NCBI GenBank assembly: GCA_020426955.1
Contig: JAGQOZ010000004.1
Span: 1-33,359, forward strand
Origin: Planctomycetales bacterium
GTDB lineage: Bacteria; Planctomycetota; Planctomycetia; Pirellulales; Pirellulaceae
Length of the DNA stretch: 33,359 nt
Direction: 5' to 3'
Shown here: piece by piece, positions 22,356-30,246 of the stretch
Position numbering within the stretch: the stretch's first letter is position 1
Layout: every line of letters starts with the position of its first letter
The notes under the pieces: model-generated
What the model was told of the DNA's origin: nothing
The model's input: only the letters and a program-made list of their open reading frames with translations
Databases searched by the model: none
Translations under genes and position numbers: made by a program

Positions 22356-24950
22356 ATGTTTCGCGATTCCTTCCGCATCCCCGTGGGTAATCCGGTTCAA
22401 CTGGACCGGTTGCCCAAGATGAAGCTGCCGTTCGAATTCCCGTCACAGGCCGACACTCGAGCCGGCTTCCGCAAGGCCTTGAAACGATTGCTGATTACTT
22501 TGTTGCTCATTGACGGCGGGGCGCTGGTCACTCGCTATTGCATGAGAATGGAGCTCGATTCCTATTTTGCGTCATTGGCGACATTGCTGCTGCCGGTGGT
22601 TCCCTTGGCGATCTTCATTGCGGCTACGACCGTGACGGCAAATGCAGCCACGATGTTCTTGGGCATCTTGGCGTGCGGGTTCATCGTCGTAACGACTGCC
22701 TTTCTGGGGCTTGTCTATCCTGTCAGCAGCTACATTTTGATGGCCGTGTTGCCAACCTTGTTTGTCATTCAGTTTGGTCGACACTGGATTGACCGTTGCA
22801 CGGTCAGTCCTTTGGATAGCACGATCGCTACCCAAGAACGAATCGTACGTCGTAGGCAGTTGTATCTTTACGCCATGATTCCATTGCTGGCGGGATTCGC
22901 CGCCTACCGAATGTCGAATCCTCTGGTGCTGGTGTTTGTTGTGTGCCTGGTGGGCACCATGAACATCGCGTTGGTGGCTTATTTGACGAAATGCAGTCCG
23001 CTACGGATTGCTCTGGTCGCCATGACCTCGTGGTGCGGTTACGGGCATGCTGGGTTGGCGCCGGGAATCTGGCAAAGTCCAGTGGGTGATTTTGTTCAGC
23101 GAAATCGGCTGTTGCTACTTTCCACTTTGACGTTTACGGCGGCGTTTGAAGTGGGGCTATTCCAAGCGAACATCGCGCCTTCCTTGTTGTCTCTGCTGAC
23201 TTTGCCGGCGATCTTCTTCGCGGCGACACCGCTATTCGTCTCGCCCATGATTCTGGTCAATGCCCAGCGACTTCGACGTAGCGTGAGCACGACCAATCCG
23301 TGGCGGACGATTGTTCGATCACTGCGTCAATCCGAAAACCCGACTATTCGTCAGGCGTACTACAACGGCCAAGTGGCGTCCGATGGTATGCCTTTGCTGG
23401 TTGACCGTTCGGTCAAGAATGAACATGCCCACATCTTAGGAGGAACTGGTGGTAATAAGACATCGAAGGGTGTCTGTCCCATGCTGGAGCAATCGATTGG
23501 ATTTGGGGACGAGAGCGTCGTGGTGATCGACCTCAAGGGAGATTCCAACGAACTCTTGGCGGCGAAGTATGCGGCGGCCAGGGAACTAAAGCAGCGAACT
23601 GGACAGATGATGCCGCTGAAGTACTTTTCGACCGAAAATGACCGATCGACCTATGGCATCAAACTACTCGACAACGAAGTCTGGACAAGTCTCACCGTCA
23701 GCGAGCAGACCGACCTGATCTGCAGTGCATTAGGCGTTGATCATGGTACGGACTATGGAGCGGGTTACTTTAGTGCTGCCAATTCGGCCGTCGTGCAGGC
23801 TGCCTTGACTGAGGACGAACGCAACGTGGTTGTGCTGGTTCAAGGAATACTCTCCAGCAGTCCGATTCGTTCGATTTCTGAGTTAGCGGAACGAACTCGT
23901 CAATTGCTGGAAAGCGGGCGAGACAGCGGATTGTCACAGGAAATAATGAAGGCCGGACGGCACGTCTACGAAGAGCTAAAGCGAGTGGCCTGCTATCCGC
24001 AGTTATCACTGCAAGGCACGGGACCGGAAGCCGACGCCGCCATCGACCTGGCATCGCTTTATCAGACGCCACAACTGTTGTACGTTCACTTGCCCACGAT
24101 GATCAGTTCGCGTTCGGCACCGATCGTGGGCAGATTGCTGATTCGTATGTTGTTGGCCGCAGCAGCCAAGACAAACCGCAAATGCCGAGTGAAAATCTTC
24201 ATTGATGAATTTCAGCGACTTTCGGCCCAAAGCTTGGATTACTTGTTCCAAATGGCCCGCAGTTTGGATACTTCCATCGTCGTTAGCAACCAATCTCTGG
24301 AGGACTTGAAGTCACTTAAGTCGTCGTTGATTTCCACGATCGAAGCCAACTGTCAATATCGTCAATGGTTCGACATTGGCAACCAGGAAGATTTAGATCG
24401 CGTGCTACGTTGGGCGGGTCAGACGGTGGAAATGACCAGCTCTCGCATGATTTCTGCGAATGGGAATGAATCCCGCACAGAAACGGAAACGATCCTTCCG
24501 CGGATGTCAGTCAATGAAATCAATCTCACCGGCAGCGACAACGATTTAAGCATCGTGCAGATTGGAAAAGATCGCGGTTATGCACCCTTCGGTCGCTTTC
24601 CGTTCGTGGTTCGGTCCGACTACCACATTTCCGCCGAAGAATACCAACAACGCCGCAAATTCCCGTGGCCGTCAGGGGATGCCGGTACATTCGTACCTCG
24701 AGACTTCACTCAGCCGACTCTCGCAGAAACTCCACCACCACGACCGTCCGTCGTCGTGGTGGAAGTTGATGGTGAAACCAGCGATGACGACCACGGTCGC
24801 GCCGACTCCGACGCCATCAATGACTTCTTCTCGCGTCAGGATGAAGCGATGAACGAGAGGTCTATCGATACGGATGACTCGAGTGACGCATCGTCCAACG
24901 AAACAGATCCGTCCCGTGAATCGGCGGAGAAAGACGAGTCGGATGAATAG
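22356..24950 (+). CDS. VirD4/TraG-like coupling ATPase (864 aa)
   Basis: A strong GAGGAG site precedes ATG 22356. The N-terminal third has several hydrophobic helices between about residues 44 and 303 (for example LATLLLPVVPLAIFIAATTV and LVLVFVVCLVGTMNIALVAY), more than the usual two of VirD4. Walker A is at about 362-370 (GGTGGNKTS, with Asn where Gly is expected before Lys) and Walker B at 612-618 (VKIFIDEFQRL). A conserved-looking ARSLDTSIVVSNQSLEDLK motif follows, as in coupling proteins. The tail is very acidic (DDDHGRADSDAINDFFSRQD). Coupling proteins pump DNA-protein substrates to a transfer channel. It is surrounded by four winged-helix proteins, and no VirB4 or classical relaxase is seen. 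Confidence 0.85.
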   Translation: MFRDSFRIPVGNPVQLDRLPKMKLPFEFPSQADTRAGFRKALKRLLITLLLIDGGALVTRYCMRMELDSYFASLATLLLPVVPLAIFIAATTVTANAATMFLGILACGFIVVTTAFLGLVYPVSSYILMAVLPTLFVIQFGRHWIDRCTVSPLDSTIATQERIVRRRQLYLYAMIPLLAGFAAYRMSNPLVLVFVVCLVGTMNIALVAYLTKCSPLRIALVAMTSWCGYGHAGLAPGIWQSPVGDFVQRNRLLLLSTLTFTAAFEVGLFQANIAPSLLSLLTLPAIFFAATPLFVSPMILVNAQRLRRSVSTTNPWRTIVRSLRQSENPTIRQAYYNGQVASDGMPLLVDRSVKNEHAHILGGTGGNKTSKGVCPMLEQSIGFGDESVVVIDLKGDSNELLAAKYAAARELKQRTGQMMPLKYFSTENDRSTYGIKLLDNEVWTSLTVSEQTDLICSALGVDHGTDYGAGYFSAANSAVVQAALTEDERNVVVLVQGILSSSPIRSISELAERTRQLLESGRDSGLSQEIMKAGRHVYEELKRVACYPQLSLQGTGPEADAAIDLASLYQTPQLLYVHLPTMISSRSAPIVGRLLIRMLLAAAAKTNRKCRVKIFIDEFQRLSAQSLDYLFQMARSLDTSIVVSNQSLEDLKSLKSSLISTIEANCQYRQWFDIGNQEDLDRVLRWAGQTVEMTSSRMISANGNESRTETETILPRMSVNEINLTGSDNDLSIVQIGKDRGYAPFGRFPFVVRSDYHISAEEYQQRRKFPWPSGDAGTFVPRDFTQPTLAETPPPRPSVVVVEVDGETSDDDHGRADSDAINDFFSRQDEAMNERSIDTDDSSDASSNETDPSRESAEKDESDE

Positions 24951-25605
24951 TTCGCCCTTAATGGCGATTCCCCACTGGGCGCCGTGGAACGACTGTCAGC
25001 AAACGTGCCTGAGGTTCTTGACCGACGGCCCGTTTGCGGTGTCGCAGCGGCGTCTGGTGGGCTACTTACTGCGTCGCGGTTATGCGAAGTCAACCGTCCG
25101 GCGCTGCGTTGCACGCTTGGCTCGCACAGGTTGGATCACCTTGTTGCACGAGCATGTCCTCACCGAAATACCGTCACGCCGCCAACCGCAGGTCGTACTT
25201 TCGCCCGACCAGTTGGCGAATTTCGATGTTCGTCGCGCACGAACGATTCGTCGTCACGCGTGTCGTTTACGCGGCACTACACACCAAATCGTGGCCGCCA
25301 GTAAACAGACCGCCAATCTGTTTGGCTGCCAACCGTATCAAACTCGCACTTTGGAAGAGCGACAACAACGATTCGTATTCTCACACATCCTGCTGGCATC
25401 CGACCAACGACAGCCGATGACGGATTGGCAGTGGGTAGTACCGTTCGGAGAGAACCAGCTGGGTGAAAGCCATATCGACGGCTTACAAGTCGAAAGCGAT
25501 TCTCACTCGCGCTTGCTTGGAGCTCTGTCGGTTCAAAGCATCAGAAGCTTAGAGCGGCTTGTCCAGACGGCGGTTACGAAACAACTTTTCCTGGAGCTAT
25601 GGTAG
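24943..25605 (+). CDS. Replication-relaxation family-like winged-helix protein 3 (220 aa)
   Basis: The start ATG 24943 overlaps the coupling-ATPase stop by 8 bases. The product has a helix-turn-helix (RRLVGYLLRRGYAKSTVRRC, then VARLARTGWITLLHEHVLTE) and an alpha/beta C-terminus (QWVVPFGENQLGESHIDGLQ). Size and order fit the other three paralogues around the ATPase. Similarity is a matter of architecture rather than obvious sequence identity, so a common origin is likely but not shown. Confidence 0.6.
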   Translation: MNSSPLMAIPHWAPWNDCQQTCLRFLTDGPFAVSQRRLVGYLLRRGYAKSTVRRCVARLARTGWITLLHEHVLTEIPSRRQPQVVLSPDQLANFDVRRARTIRRHACRLRGTTHQIVAASKQTANLFGCQPYQTRTLEERQQRFVFSHILLASDQRQPMTDWQWVVPFGENQLGESHIDGLQVESDSHSRLLGALSVQSIRSLERLVQTAVTKQLFLELW

Positions 25606-26348
25606 CCATGCGAAAATCCAAGAAACGACCACGCGATTGGCACCCGATCGAGCTGAACATGCTTCGGCACATCGGCCGCTATGGCATGACGAATGCAGAA
25701 CTGCTATTTCAGGCCGGCGTGCGTGGTGTCGCCGACGTGAAGCAAGCTGCGTTCCGCCTGCAGGCACTGGTTCGCCGTGGTGATCTCGTCGCCCACCGCC
25801 ACCGCGAATTCGACTACTATTCCCTGGCCAGTGAGGCCCAAGCCAAGCTCACCATCCAGGGATACGAAACCATACCACCACCTCGTCACGCTCGCACGTT
25901 GCTGGAGCAATACGCCGCCCTAAAGTTTTGCTGCGGCATGCATCCCCGCAAACAGCGACTGATGCGAAGCGAACTAGAACGACTCGGCCTGCAACATTTG
26001 GCCAACGGCAATCCGACCAAATACTACCTGAAGCATGACCAGGGAAACTTCACCTTAGGAGCGTTCCTGATTGATCGCTGCGAACGAGGTGACTGGAGAC
26101 GCATCCTTCGTCGTATCGGCAAGTTCGCCGCACGATTGCAGAACGATGCCCAGCAAAAAACGCTGCAGAGATTCCACTTCGAAATAACATTACTGGCGGT
26201 ATTTCCTGAGAAAGCCACCAGGCTGGCCGAGGCGTGCCAGGTATCCCGCGAACTGCGCGCAATGCCGTATCCGCTTCGCTGCGTGGCGATACCCAGCCTA
26301 TTGCCGTTCATCCGGCCGATGCCGGACCCCGCATTCCGTCCCTTTTAG
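25599..26348 (+). CDS. Replication-relaxation family-like winged-helix protein 4 (249 aa)
   Basis: ATG 25599 overlaps the previous stop by 7 bases and has GGAG four bases upstream; ATG 25608 is a possible alternative. The basic start (MRKSKKRPRDWHPIE) leads to a winged helix (LNMLRHIGRYGMTNAELLFQ, then VKQAAFRLQALVRRGDLVAH), then YYLKHDQGNFTLGAFLIDRC and a C-terminal alpha/beta part (LQRFHFEITLLAVFPEKATR). Among the four paralogues this one is closest to my picture of the family. It ends before a 103-bp gap and the last gene of the operon. Confidence 0.6.
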   Translation: MVAMRKSKKRPRDWHPIELNMLRHIGRYGMTNAELLFQAGVRGVADVKQAAFRLQALVRRGDLVAHRHREFDYYSLASEAQAKLTIQGYETIPPPRHARTLLEQYAALKFCCGMHPRKQRLMRSELERLGLQHLANGNPTKYYLKHDQGNFTLGAFLIDRCERGDWRRILRRIGKFAARLQNDAQQKTLQRFHFEITLLAVFPEKATRLAEACQVSRELRAMPYPLRCVAIPSLLPFIRPMPDPAFRPF

Positions 26349-26451
26349 AGGGGCTGAACTGCTCTTGGCCAATGAGCCGTAAACTTGGTCACCAAACCGT
26401 ATGCCGAAGGACTCTTGAAGAGCATCGGCAGAATTTGCTGGAGGAACAGCA

Positions 26452-26820
26452 ATGTTTAGACGAGCACGTAGACGTAACCATAGGCGGAACAAGAAAGCAC
26501 CCTTCATCGGGCGATTTCTCCGCCGCAGACTCGGATTGGAACAACTTTGTGATCGTTGTTCCAGACTTTATCTCGTTCAACCGGCCAAACTCCTCGATAC
26601 ACTCCATTCCGGCTCCGCAGTCGCATCGGTGTATATCGAAACTTCGTTCGGTAGTACGCGGTATCACGTCCAATTTGGTCGTAATGCCGCAGCGAGAAGT
26701 CAAATGGTGGTTTCCACATTTGTTCAGGAAGAACATTTGGAAGACATCGCACGCGTTGCGTTGATGGCACGCAATTTCATTCGCGGGCAGAGATCTTCTC
26801 GATCTTATTCTCGCAAATAA
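26452..26820 (+). CDS. PC4/Whirly-like protein with a basic N-terminal extension, paralogue 2 (122 aa)
   Basis: A GGAGG site lies before ATG 26452. Residues 1-45 are strongly basic (MFRRARRRNHRRNKKAP) and hold a CDRC pair. From about residue 55 the sequence follows the small-paralogue pattern: SVYIETSFGSTRYHVQFGRN, an acidic EEHLEDIARVALMARNFIRG helix, and a basic tail. It is the longest of the five paralogues. As the last gene of the long operon, it lies directly before a strong terminator. Likely single-stranded nucleic-acid binding, by fold resemblance only. Confidence 0.65.
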   Translation: MFRRARRRNHRRNKKAPFIGRFLRRRLGLEQLCDRCSRLYLVQPAKLLDTLHSGSAVASVYIETSFGSTRYHVQFGRNAAARSQMVVSTFVQEEHLEDIARVALMARNFIRGQRSSRSYSRK

Positions 26821-26825
26821 CCCCT

Positions 26826-26853
26826 GGGAGTTGCTTCGGCAACTCCCTTTTTT
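26826..26853 (+). terminator. Intrinsic terminator of the long operon
   Basis: A perfect 9-bp stem (GGGAGTTGC / GCAACTCCC) with a stable TTCG tetraloop is followed by six T. A second hairpin directly after it (26854-26872, CAACTGC / GCAGTTG, then ATTTTG) may back it up. The tetraloop and T-run mark plus-strand termination just after the 26820 stop. Confidence 0.92.
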
Positions 26854-26935
26854 CAACTGCATGTTGCAGTTGATTTTGTGTAACCAGCAAGATGGTTCGA
26901 CTGGCGAACTAGCTTGCGCTTTGAAAGGAGGTGTC

Positions 26936-27223
26936 ATGGCAGAAGCGAAGAAACCTGCACATGATTTTCGATTAGGTCCAATCTACACGGCAATCTGGAG
27001 GAATCTTAAGCCCGACGACGAAGTCTGGTTCAACGTCACCATCACTCGGAGTTTCCAAGTGAACGGCGGTTGGCGTGAAACGACGACGTTTCGGCGAGAT
27101 GATTTGCCGATCGCTGCTAAGGCATTGGACATGGCGTACGCGTGGATCTGGTCTCAATACGATGACCAGCAGACACCGACGTCGGCAACACCAACCCAGA
27201 ACCGAGTACGGAGGAGCGCATGA
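26936..27223 (+). CDS. PC4/Whirly-like protein, paralogue 3 (95 aa)
   Basis: AAAGGAGGTGTC, an almost ideal ribosome-binding site, precedes ATG 26936. The core reads LGPIYTAIWRNLKPDDEVWF then NVTITRSFQVNGGWRETTTF, RRDDLPIAAKALDMAYAWIW. It matches paralogues 4 and 5 closely (I-x-A-x-IWRN, W-x-x-T/S-x-x-F, RDDLP, A-Y-x-WI). I have seen this small protein often near plasmid and mobile-element genes, but know no assigned function. The last about 15 residues are polar and variable. It overlaps the next gene by an ATGA junction. Confidence 0.75.
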   Translation: MAEAKKPAHDFRLGPIYTAIWRNLKPDDEVWFNVTITRSFQVNGGWRETTTFRRDDLPIAAKALDMAYAWIWSQYDDQQTPTSATPTQNRVRRSA

Positions 27224-27510
27224 GACCAATCTTCTTGCTAACTCCGCCTCGATTCGAACTGGGAAGTGTGTACGTCACCGCAGGCATCCGTTGTTCGGTT
27301 GATTCGGACGATTTGCTGCATGGATTCATGCGGCATGTGACGGGTGACTGGGGCGATTTGTGCGAAGAAGATCGGCAAGCCAATGAGCAAGCGTGCGAAA
27401 TTGGAACTCGAATTCTCTCTTCGTACACCGACCGAAATCAAGTGCGATTTTGGATCATCACGGAAGCAGACCGATCTGCCACGACCGCCTTGCTTCCGGA
27501 CGAGTATTAG
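27220..27510 (+). CDS. Plasmid-type small protein with GDWGDL / ITEADRSATT / LLPDEY motifs (96 aa)
   Basis: The ATG overlaps the preceding stop (ATGA). The protein carries LTPPRFELG, an H-x-x-GDWGDL block, a DRQANEQA helix and a C-terminal WIITEADRSATTALLPDEY. These motifs form a family I know as small plasmid- or island-associated proteins of unknown function; the conserved EADR and DEY residues suggest a specific, perhaps enzymatic or inhibitory, role. Length equals the family's usual size, so it is intact. It is coupled to paralogue 3, and the pair may be an accessory maintenance or anti-defence unit. Confidence 0.75.
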   Translation: MRPIFLLTPPRFELGSVYVTAGIRCSVDSDDLLHGFMRHVTGDWGDLCEEDRQANEQACEIGTRILSSYTDRNQVRFWIITEADRSATTALLPDEY

Positions 27511-27544
27511 GTGAATTCCTGAGGTTTCTTCAAGGTTTTACAAC

Positions 27545-27570
27545 GGGAGGAGAGAAGCGACTCTCCTCCC
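27545..27570 (+). terminator. Strong stem-loop after the small two-gene operon
   Basis: A perfect 10-bp stem (GGGAGGAGAG / CTCTCCTCCC, loop AAGCGA) lies 34 bases after the 27510 stop. The T-run comes only after CCAAGG, so it may act as a weaker terminator or as an RNA-stabilising hairpin. Confidence 0.65.
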
Positions 27571-27651
27571 CCAAGGTTTTTGTCAGTGTTCGACTTTCAT
27601 CCACTTCGAACGTGCATTCTTCCGCTGAGGCAATTGCTTCAACGGGGAAAT

Positions 27652-27689
27652 GAACTAGGCACACGGCCCCAAGCTAGTTCCGTGTGCCC
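27652..27689 (+). promoter_or_regulatory. Two overlapping alternative stem-loops in the leader of the zinc-ribbon gene
   Basis: GAACTAG (27652-27658) can pair with CTAGTTC (27674-27680), while GGCACACGG (27658-27666) can pair with CCGTGTGCC (27680-27688). The arms are interleaved, so both hairpins cannot form fully at once. They lie 30 bases before the start codon and 20 bases before the AAAAGGAG ribosome-binding site. This is the shape of an RNA switch or of a recoding element, but no ligand can be inferred. Confidence 0.45.
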
Positions 27690-27718
27690 GAATAAATGAA
27701 AGAAAAAGGAGACATATC

Positions 27719-28306
27719 ATGAACAGATTCATGAATGCAACTATCACAGCCCAAGACGCCATACAGCGTTTTGCTTGGTCCATCGAACGCAGACTGTCTG
27801 CCGACCCATTCGACATGTATCGTGAGCGTCCTTTGCGCAAAACGGTTACCTGTTGGAAGTGCGGCGGAGGAATGACCGTGCAGGACTTCCAAGATTGGAG
27901 TCAAACGCTGGCATGTCAACGATGTCACAACCTCTCGCTGGTCATCGACACGCCGTCATCTGGACGCGTCATTCCGCTACAACTATTACGCCGCTTCCGA
28001 TTCGCAGAGACGAAACGGCGTCCCAATTTGAACATCGAGTTCGCCTATGACCTGATCGATTCGCTGAAGAACATGGAACACCCAAGTTCGGCAGCGGAAA
28101 CCGATTTTGGGCTAAGACAGGACGCGCACATTGGTGTCATGTGGCTCGCCATATGGCGAGGCTGCTCGGCATATGAATTGAGCCGCGTTGTCGGTGATGG
28201 TGGCGCGATTTCATTGCTAGTGAGCCATTACATCGAGAGCAACGACTTGCCTCCGTTTTGGACGACTTACGATGCAACAGAATGCGAAGACCCACTCAGT
28301 ATCTGA
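27719..28306 (+). CDS. Zinc-ribbon protein of unknown function (195 aa)
   Basis: AAAAGGAG precedes ATG 27719. A zinc-ribbon is formed by CWKC (Cys45, Cys48) and CQRC (Cys66, Cys69). The N-terminus has a helix, the middle is basic (LRRFRFAETKRRPNLNIEF), and the C-terminus is a helical, Ser-rich region. The GLRQDAHIGVMWLAIWRG block may be a helix-turn-helix but is not clear. It is a single-gene unit flanked by a structured leader and a very strong terminator, which suggests separate control. It may bind DNA or RNA; the name of its family is unknown to me. Confidence 0.65.
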   Translation: MNRFMNATITAQDAIQRFAWSIERRLSADPFDMYRERPLRKTVTCWKCGGGMTVQDFQDWSQTLACQRCHNLSLVIDTPSSGRVIPLQLLRRFRFAETKRRPNLNIEFAYDLIDSLKNMEHPSSAAETDFGLRQDAHIGVMWLAIWRGCSAYELSRVVGDGGAISLLVSHYIESNDLPPFWTTYDATECEDPLSI

Positions 28307-28335
28307 AGCGACTCGTGTTTTAGTTAGGTTTTTCC

Positions 28336-28379
28336 GCTGGCCGCACTGAGATTCGTCTCGGTGCGGCCAGCACTTTTTT
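28336..28379 (+). terminator. Long intrinsic terminator after the zinc-ribbon gene
   Basis: A 16-bp stem (GCTGGCCGCACTGAGA with its complement, one G-U pair) capped by TTCG is followed by AC and six T. It is on the plus strand, 29 bases after the gene stop, and ends that transcript clearly. Confidence 0.95.
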
Positions 28380-28411
28380 CACCAATCGCACTCGTGAGGA
28401 TTCACCGTAGA

Positions 28412-29473
28412 ATGCCGAACAAGAACACCGTCAATGCCGAACAACGTCGCTTTCGCGCAGATCCTCTGGTTTTGAAACGACTGCGTGTTGCCGCTGGCTT
28501 AACCGTCAAAGAATTCACTGAAATCGCCGGACTCGACCGAGCCACCGTCGCCAAAATGTTGCGTGGCGATCCAGTGTTTCTCAGTTCGCTCACGACTGCC
28601 GCCAAAAGTGTCTTCAACATGGACGATGTGACTCCGTTGTTACACATCGACGAACTTGCGAATCTTGGCATTCGACTGGAGCCGCCATCCAACCAAGTTT
28701 TGGAGTGGGAAATTGAGGCCTACCTGAGCGGTTGGAATCACACCACCAACGGCCTGCAATACCAACTCGTACAGCTGCGACATCGGTTCTTGCCCGACCG
28801 ATTGGCTCGAGCCAAGGTATTCGAATTGCGGCACATGTCGCAATTCGAAGTTCAACGCGTCGATAACCATCTCCGCCGTCATGTCCAAGCCTGCGACCTA
28901 ATCGGGCAACACAGAAATCTCTCCACGAATCTCACGGCCGCCTTCGTTGTTGGCAATTGGTGGGTCATTGACACTTGGGAAGCGGGCCAGACGTTGGCCG
29001 ATCGACTGAACGTTGAACCACTTTCTGATTATGAACTCCGCGTGTTGATGGTGGGATTGGCGGAAGGAATCGCGGCGGCCCACAAAGCCGGTGTCGTGCT
29101 TCGAGAGCTTTCGCCGCAACGAATCATCGTACGGGACTCCGACGGTACACCCGTGATTACCGACATGGAGCTCGCGAAGATATCCGGAGGAAGCCCGACG
29201 GTTTCCACTGGCCAGTGGCCCACGAATCCCTATCAAGCGTTGGAAGTCGACAGTAATTCCCCAGTGGACCACCGCGCCGACATCTACAGCTGGGCTCGTA
29301 TCTTAGTCCATGCCGCCACAGGTCAGCTGGACGAACCAGGACGCGAAGATGTAAACAAGGTTGATGTGCCCGACGTCGTTCGTGACATCGTCCAGCAATC
29401 TTTGCGAATTCAACGCAACCAGCGACCTGACGATATGCAGGCGATTCTGCGCGTCCTGCGTCGTTGGTTCTAG
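28412..29473 (+). CDS. HTH-pseudokinase fusion, copy B (353 aa)
   Basis: The layout equals copy A at 18756. A helix-turn-helix at about residues 31-52 (LTVKEFTEIAGLDRATVAKM) is followed by a kinase-like region with RAKVFEL (Lys135), RELSPQRIIV (231-240) as the catalytic loop with Glu for Asp and Arg for Asn, and DMELAK (251-256) for DFG. The APE motif is replaced by YQALEV. The shared ELSPxRIxV and DxELxK signatures show that the two copies are paralogues with the same loss of catalytic residues, so the change is inherited and probably functional. The start ATG 28412 has only a distant GAGG. It stands alone after a terminator, so it may be a separately controlled regulator. Confidence 0.78.
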   Translation: MPNKNTVNAEQRRFRADPLVLKRLRVAAGLTVKEFTEIAGLDRATVAKMLRGDPVFLSSLTTAAKSVFNMDDVTPLLHIDELANLGIRLEPPSNQVLEWEIEAYLSGWNHTTNGLQYQLVQLRHRFLPDRLARAKVFELRHMSQFEVQRVDNHLRRHVQACDLIGQHRNLSTNLTAAFVVGNWWVIDTWEAGQTLADRLNVEPLSDYELRVLMVGLAEGIAAAHKAGVVLRELSPQRIIVRDSDGTPVITDMELAKISGGSPTVSTGQWPTNPYQALEVDSNSPVDHRADIYSWARILVHAATGQLDEPGREDVNKVDVPDVVRDIVQQSLRIQRNQRPDDMQAILRVLRRWF

Positions 29474-29595
29474 GACGCCATTCTGTAACGAGAGTCCCGT
29501 CAGATTCGGCTTGGGAGGCATTCCTCAGCCGGCAAAATACGTTCAGATTCGTGTTCTATTTTTCGCAAGTACTTTTCTGAATGGAGGACAAATTC

Positions 29596-29853
29596 ATGAC
29601 CGGCAAATTGACCGAGGCTCAGCGGTCCCTGGTTCGCGCCCGACAAGCCGCCCAAGAACGACTCGAACAAATCGACAACGAACGACGCGAAATTCGCGCA
29701 TCGATCAGATCGTTGAATGCCGCTCTCAAGGCCTTGACCAAGCCCAAACGCCGGCGTCGCCCAACTGCGGCAAACGAATTGCCACCAGACGCTGTGAATC
29801 CGACCGAGACATCGCGTGAAACAGATGACACGGCTTCGAATTCACCGGAATAG
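29596..29853 (+). CDS. Small basic coiled-coil protein (85 aa)
   Basis: A GGAGGA site lies upstream of ATG 29596. Residues 5-45 form one charged helix (RARQAAQERLEQIDNERREI) likely to dimerise, followed by a basic KPKRRRRP segment and a polar acidic tail. No family is recognised. Before the gene is a 122-bp stretch with a GGCT...AGCC stem-loop near 29507 and an AAGTACTTTT box at 29567. Such small coiled-coil proteins in mobile elements are often accessory DNA-binding or regulatory proteins, which I cannot verify. Confidence 0.65.
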   Translation: MTGKLTEAQRSLVRARQAAQERLEQIDNERREIRASIRSLNAALKALTKPKRRRRPTAANELPPDAVNPTETSRETDDTASNSPE

Positions 29854-30003
29854 CGAATGATGCATTGCGTTCTGGCACCGCACCAGAACCTCATCAAAAT
29901 CGACTTTTTTCATCGTCGTTTTAGGCGACTATGGGATCAGCGGCCAACGAATCGTTCCTTGGTCGCCATCACGACCTGCCAGCGCTTTGATGAGAATAAA
30001 GAG

Positions 30004-30246
30004 ATGTCGAACTCGCTCAGCCCGGTTCATGAAATTCAGATCGGCCGCATTCGGGCCACGATTTGGCGAAATCAGAACGACGGCCGAGCGTGGTTCAGCG
30101 TGCAAGTCGTTCGCCTCTATCGAGAAGGCGATACATGGAAGTCGACTTCGTCGTTTAGTCGCGACGACTTGCCGGTGGTAGCGAAGGTTGCTGATATGGC
30201 CTACTCCTGGATCTGGTCGTCAGATCAGGGAGGCGATCATGCGTAA
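30004..30246 (+). CDS. PC4/Whirly-like protein, paralogue 4 (80 aa)
   Basis: The core reads IGRIRATIWRNQNDGRAWFS then VQVVRLYREGDTWKSTSSFS, RDDLPVVAKVADMAYSWIWS. This is plainly the family of paralogue 3 (I-x-A-TIWRN, W-K-S-T, RDDLP). The ribosome-binding site is weak (AAAGAG). It overlaps the next gene by 8 bases. The 150 bp before it hold no gene; they contain a CTTTTTTCATCGTCG stretch that resembles sequence upstream of the excisionase gene. Confidence 0.72.
   Translation: MSNSLSPVHEIQIGRIRATIWRNQNDGRAWFSVQVVRLYREGDTWKSTSSFSRDDLPVVAKVADMAYSWIWSSDQGGDHA

Noticed and set aside
27652-27689. H-type pseudoknot
   Set aside because: The order of arms would allow it, but there is no loop left between the last two arms to cross the first stem, so two alternative hairpins are more likely.
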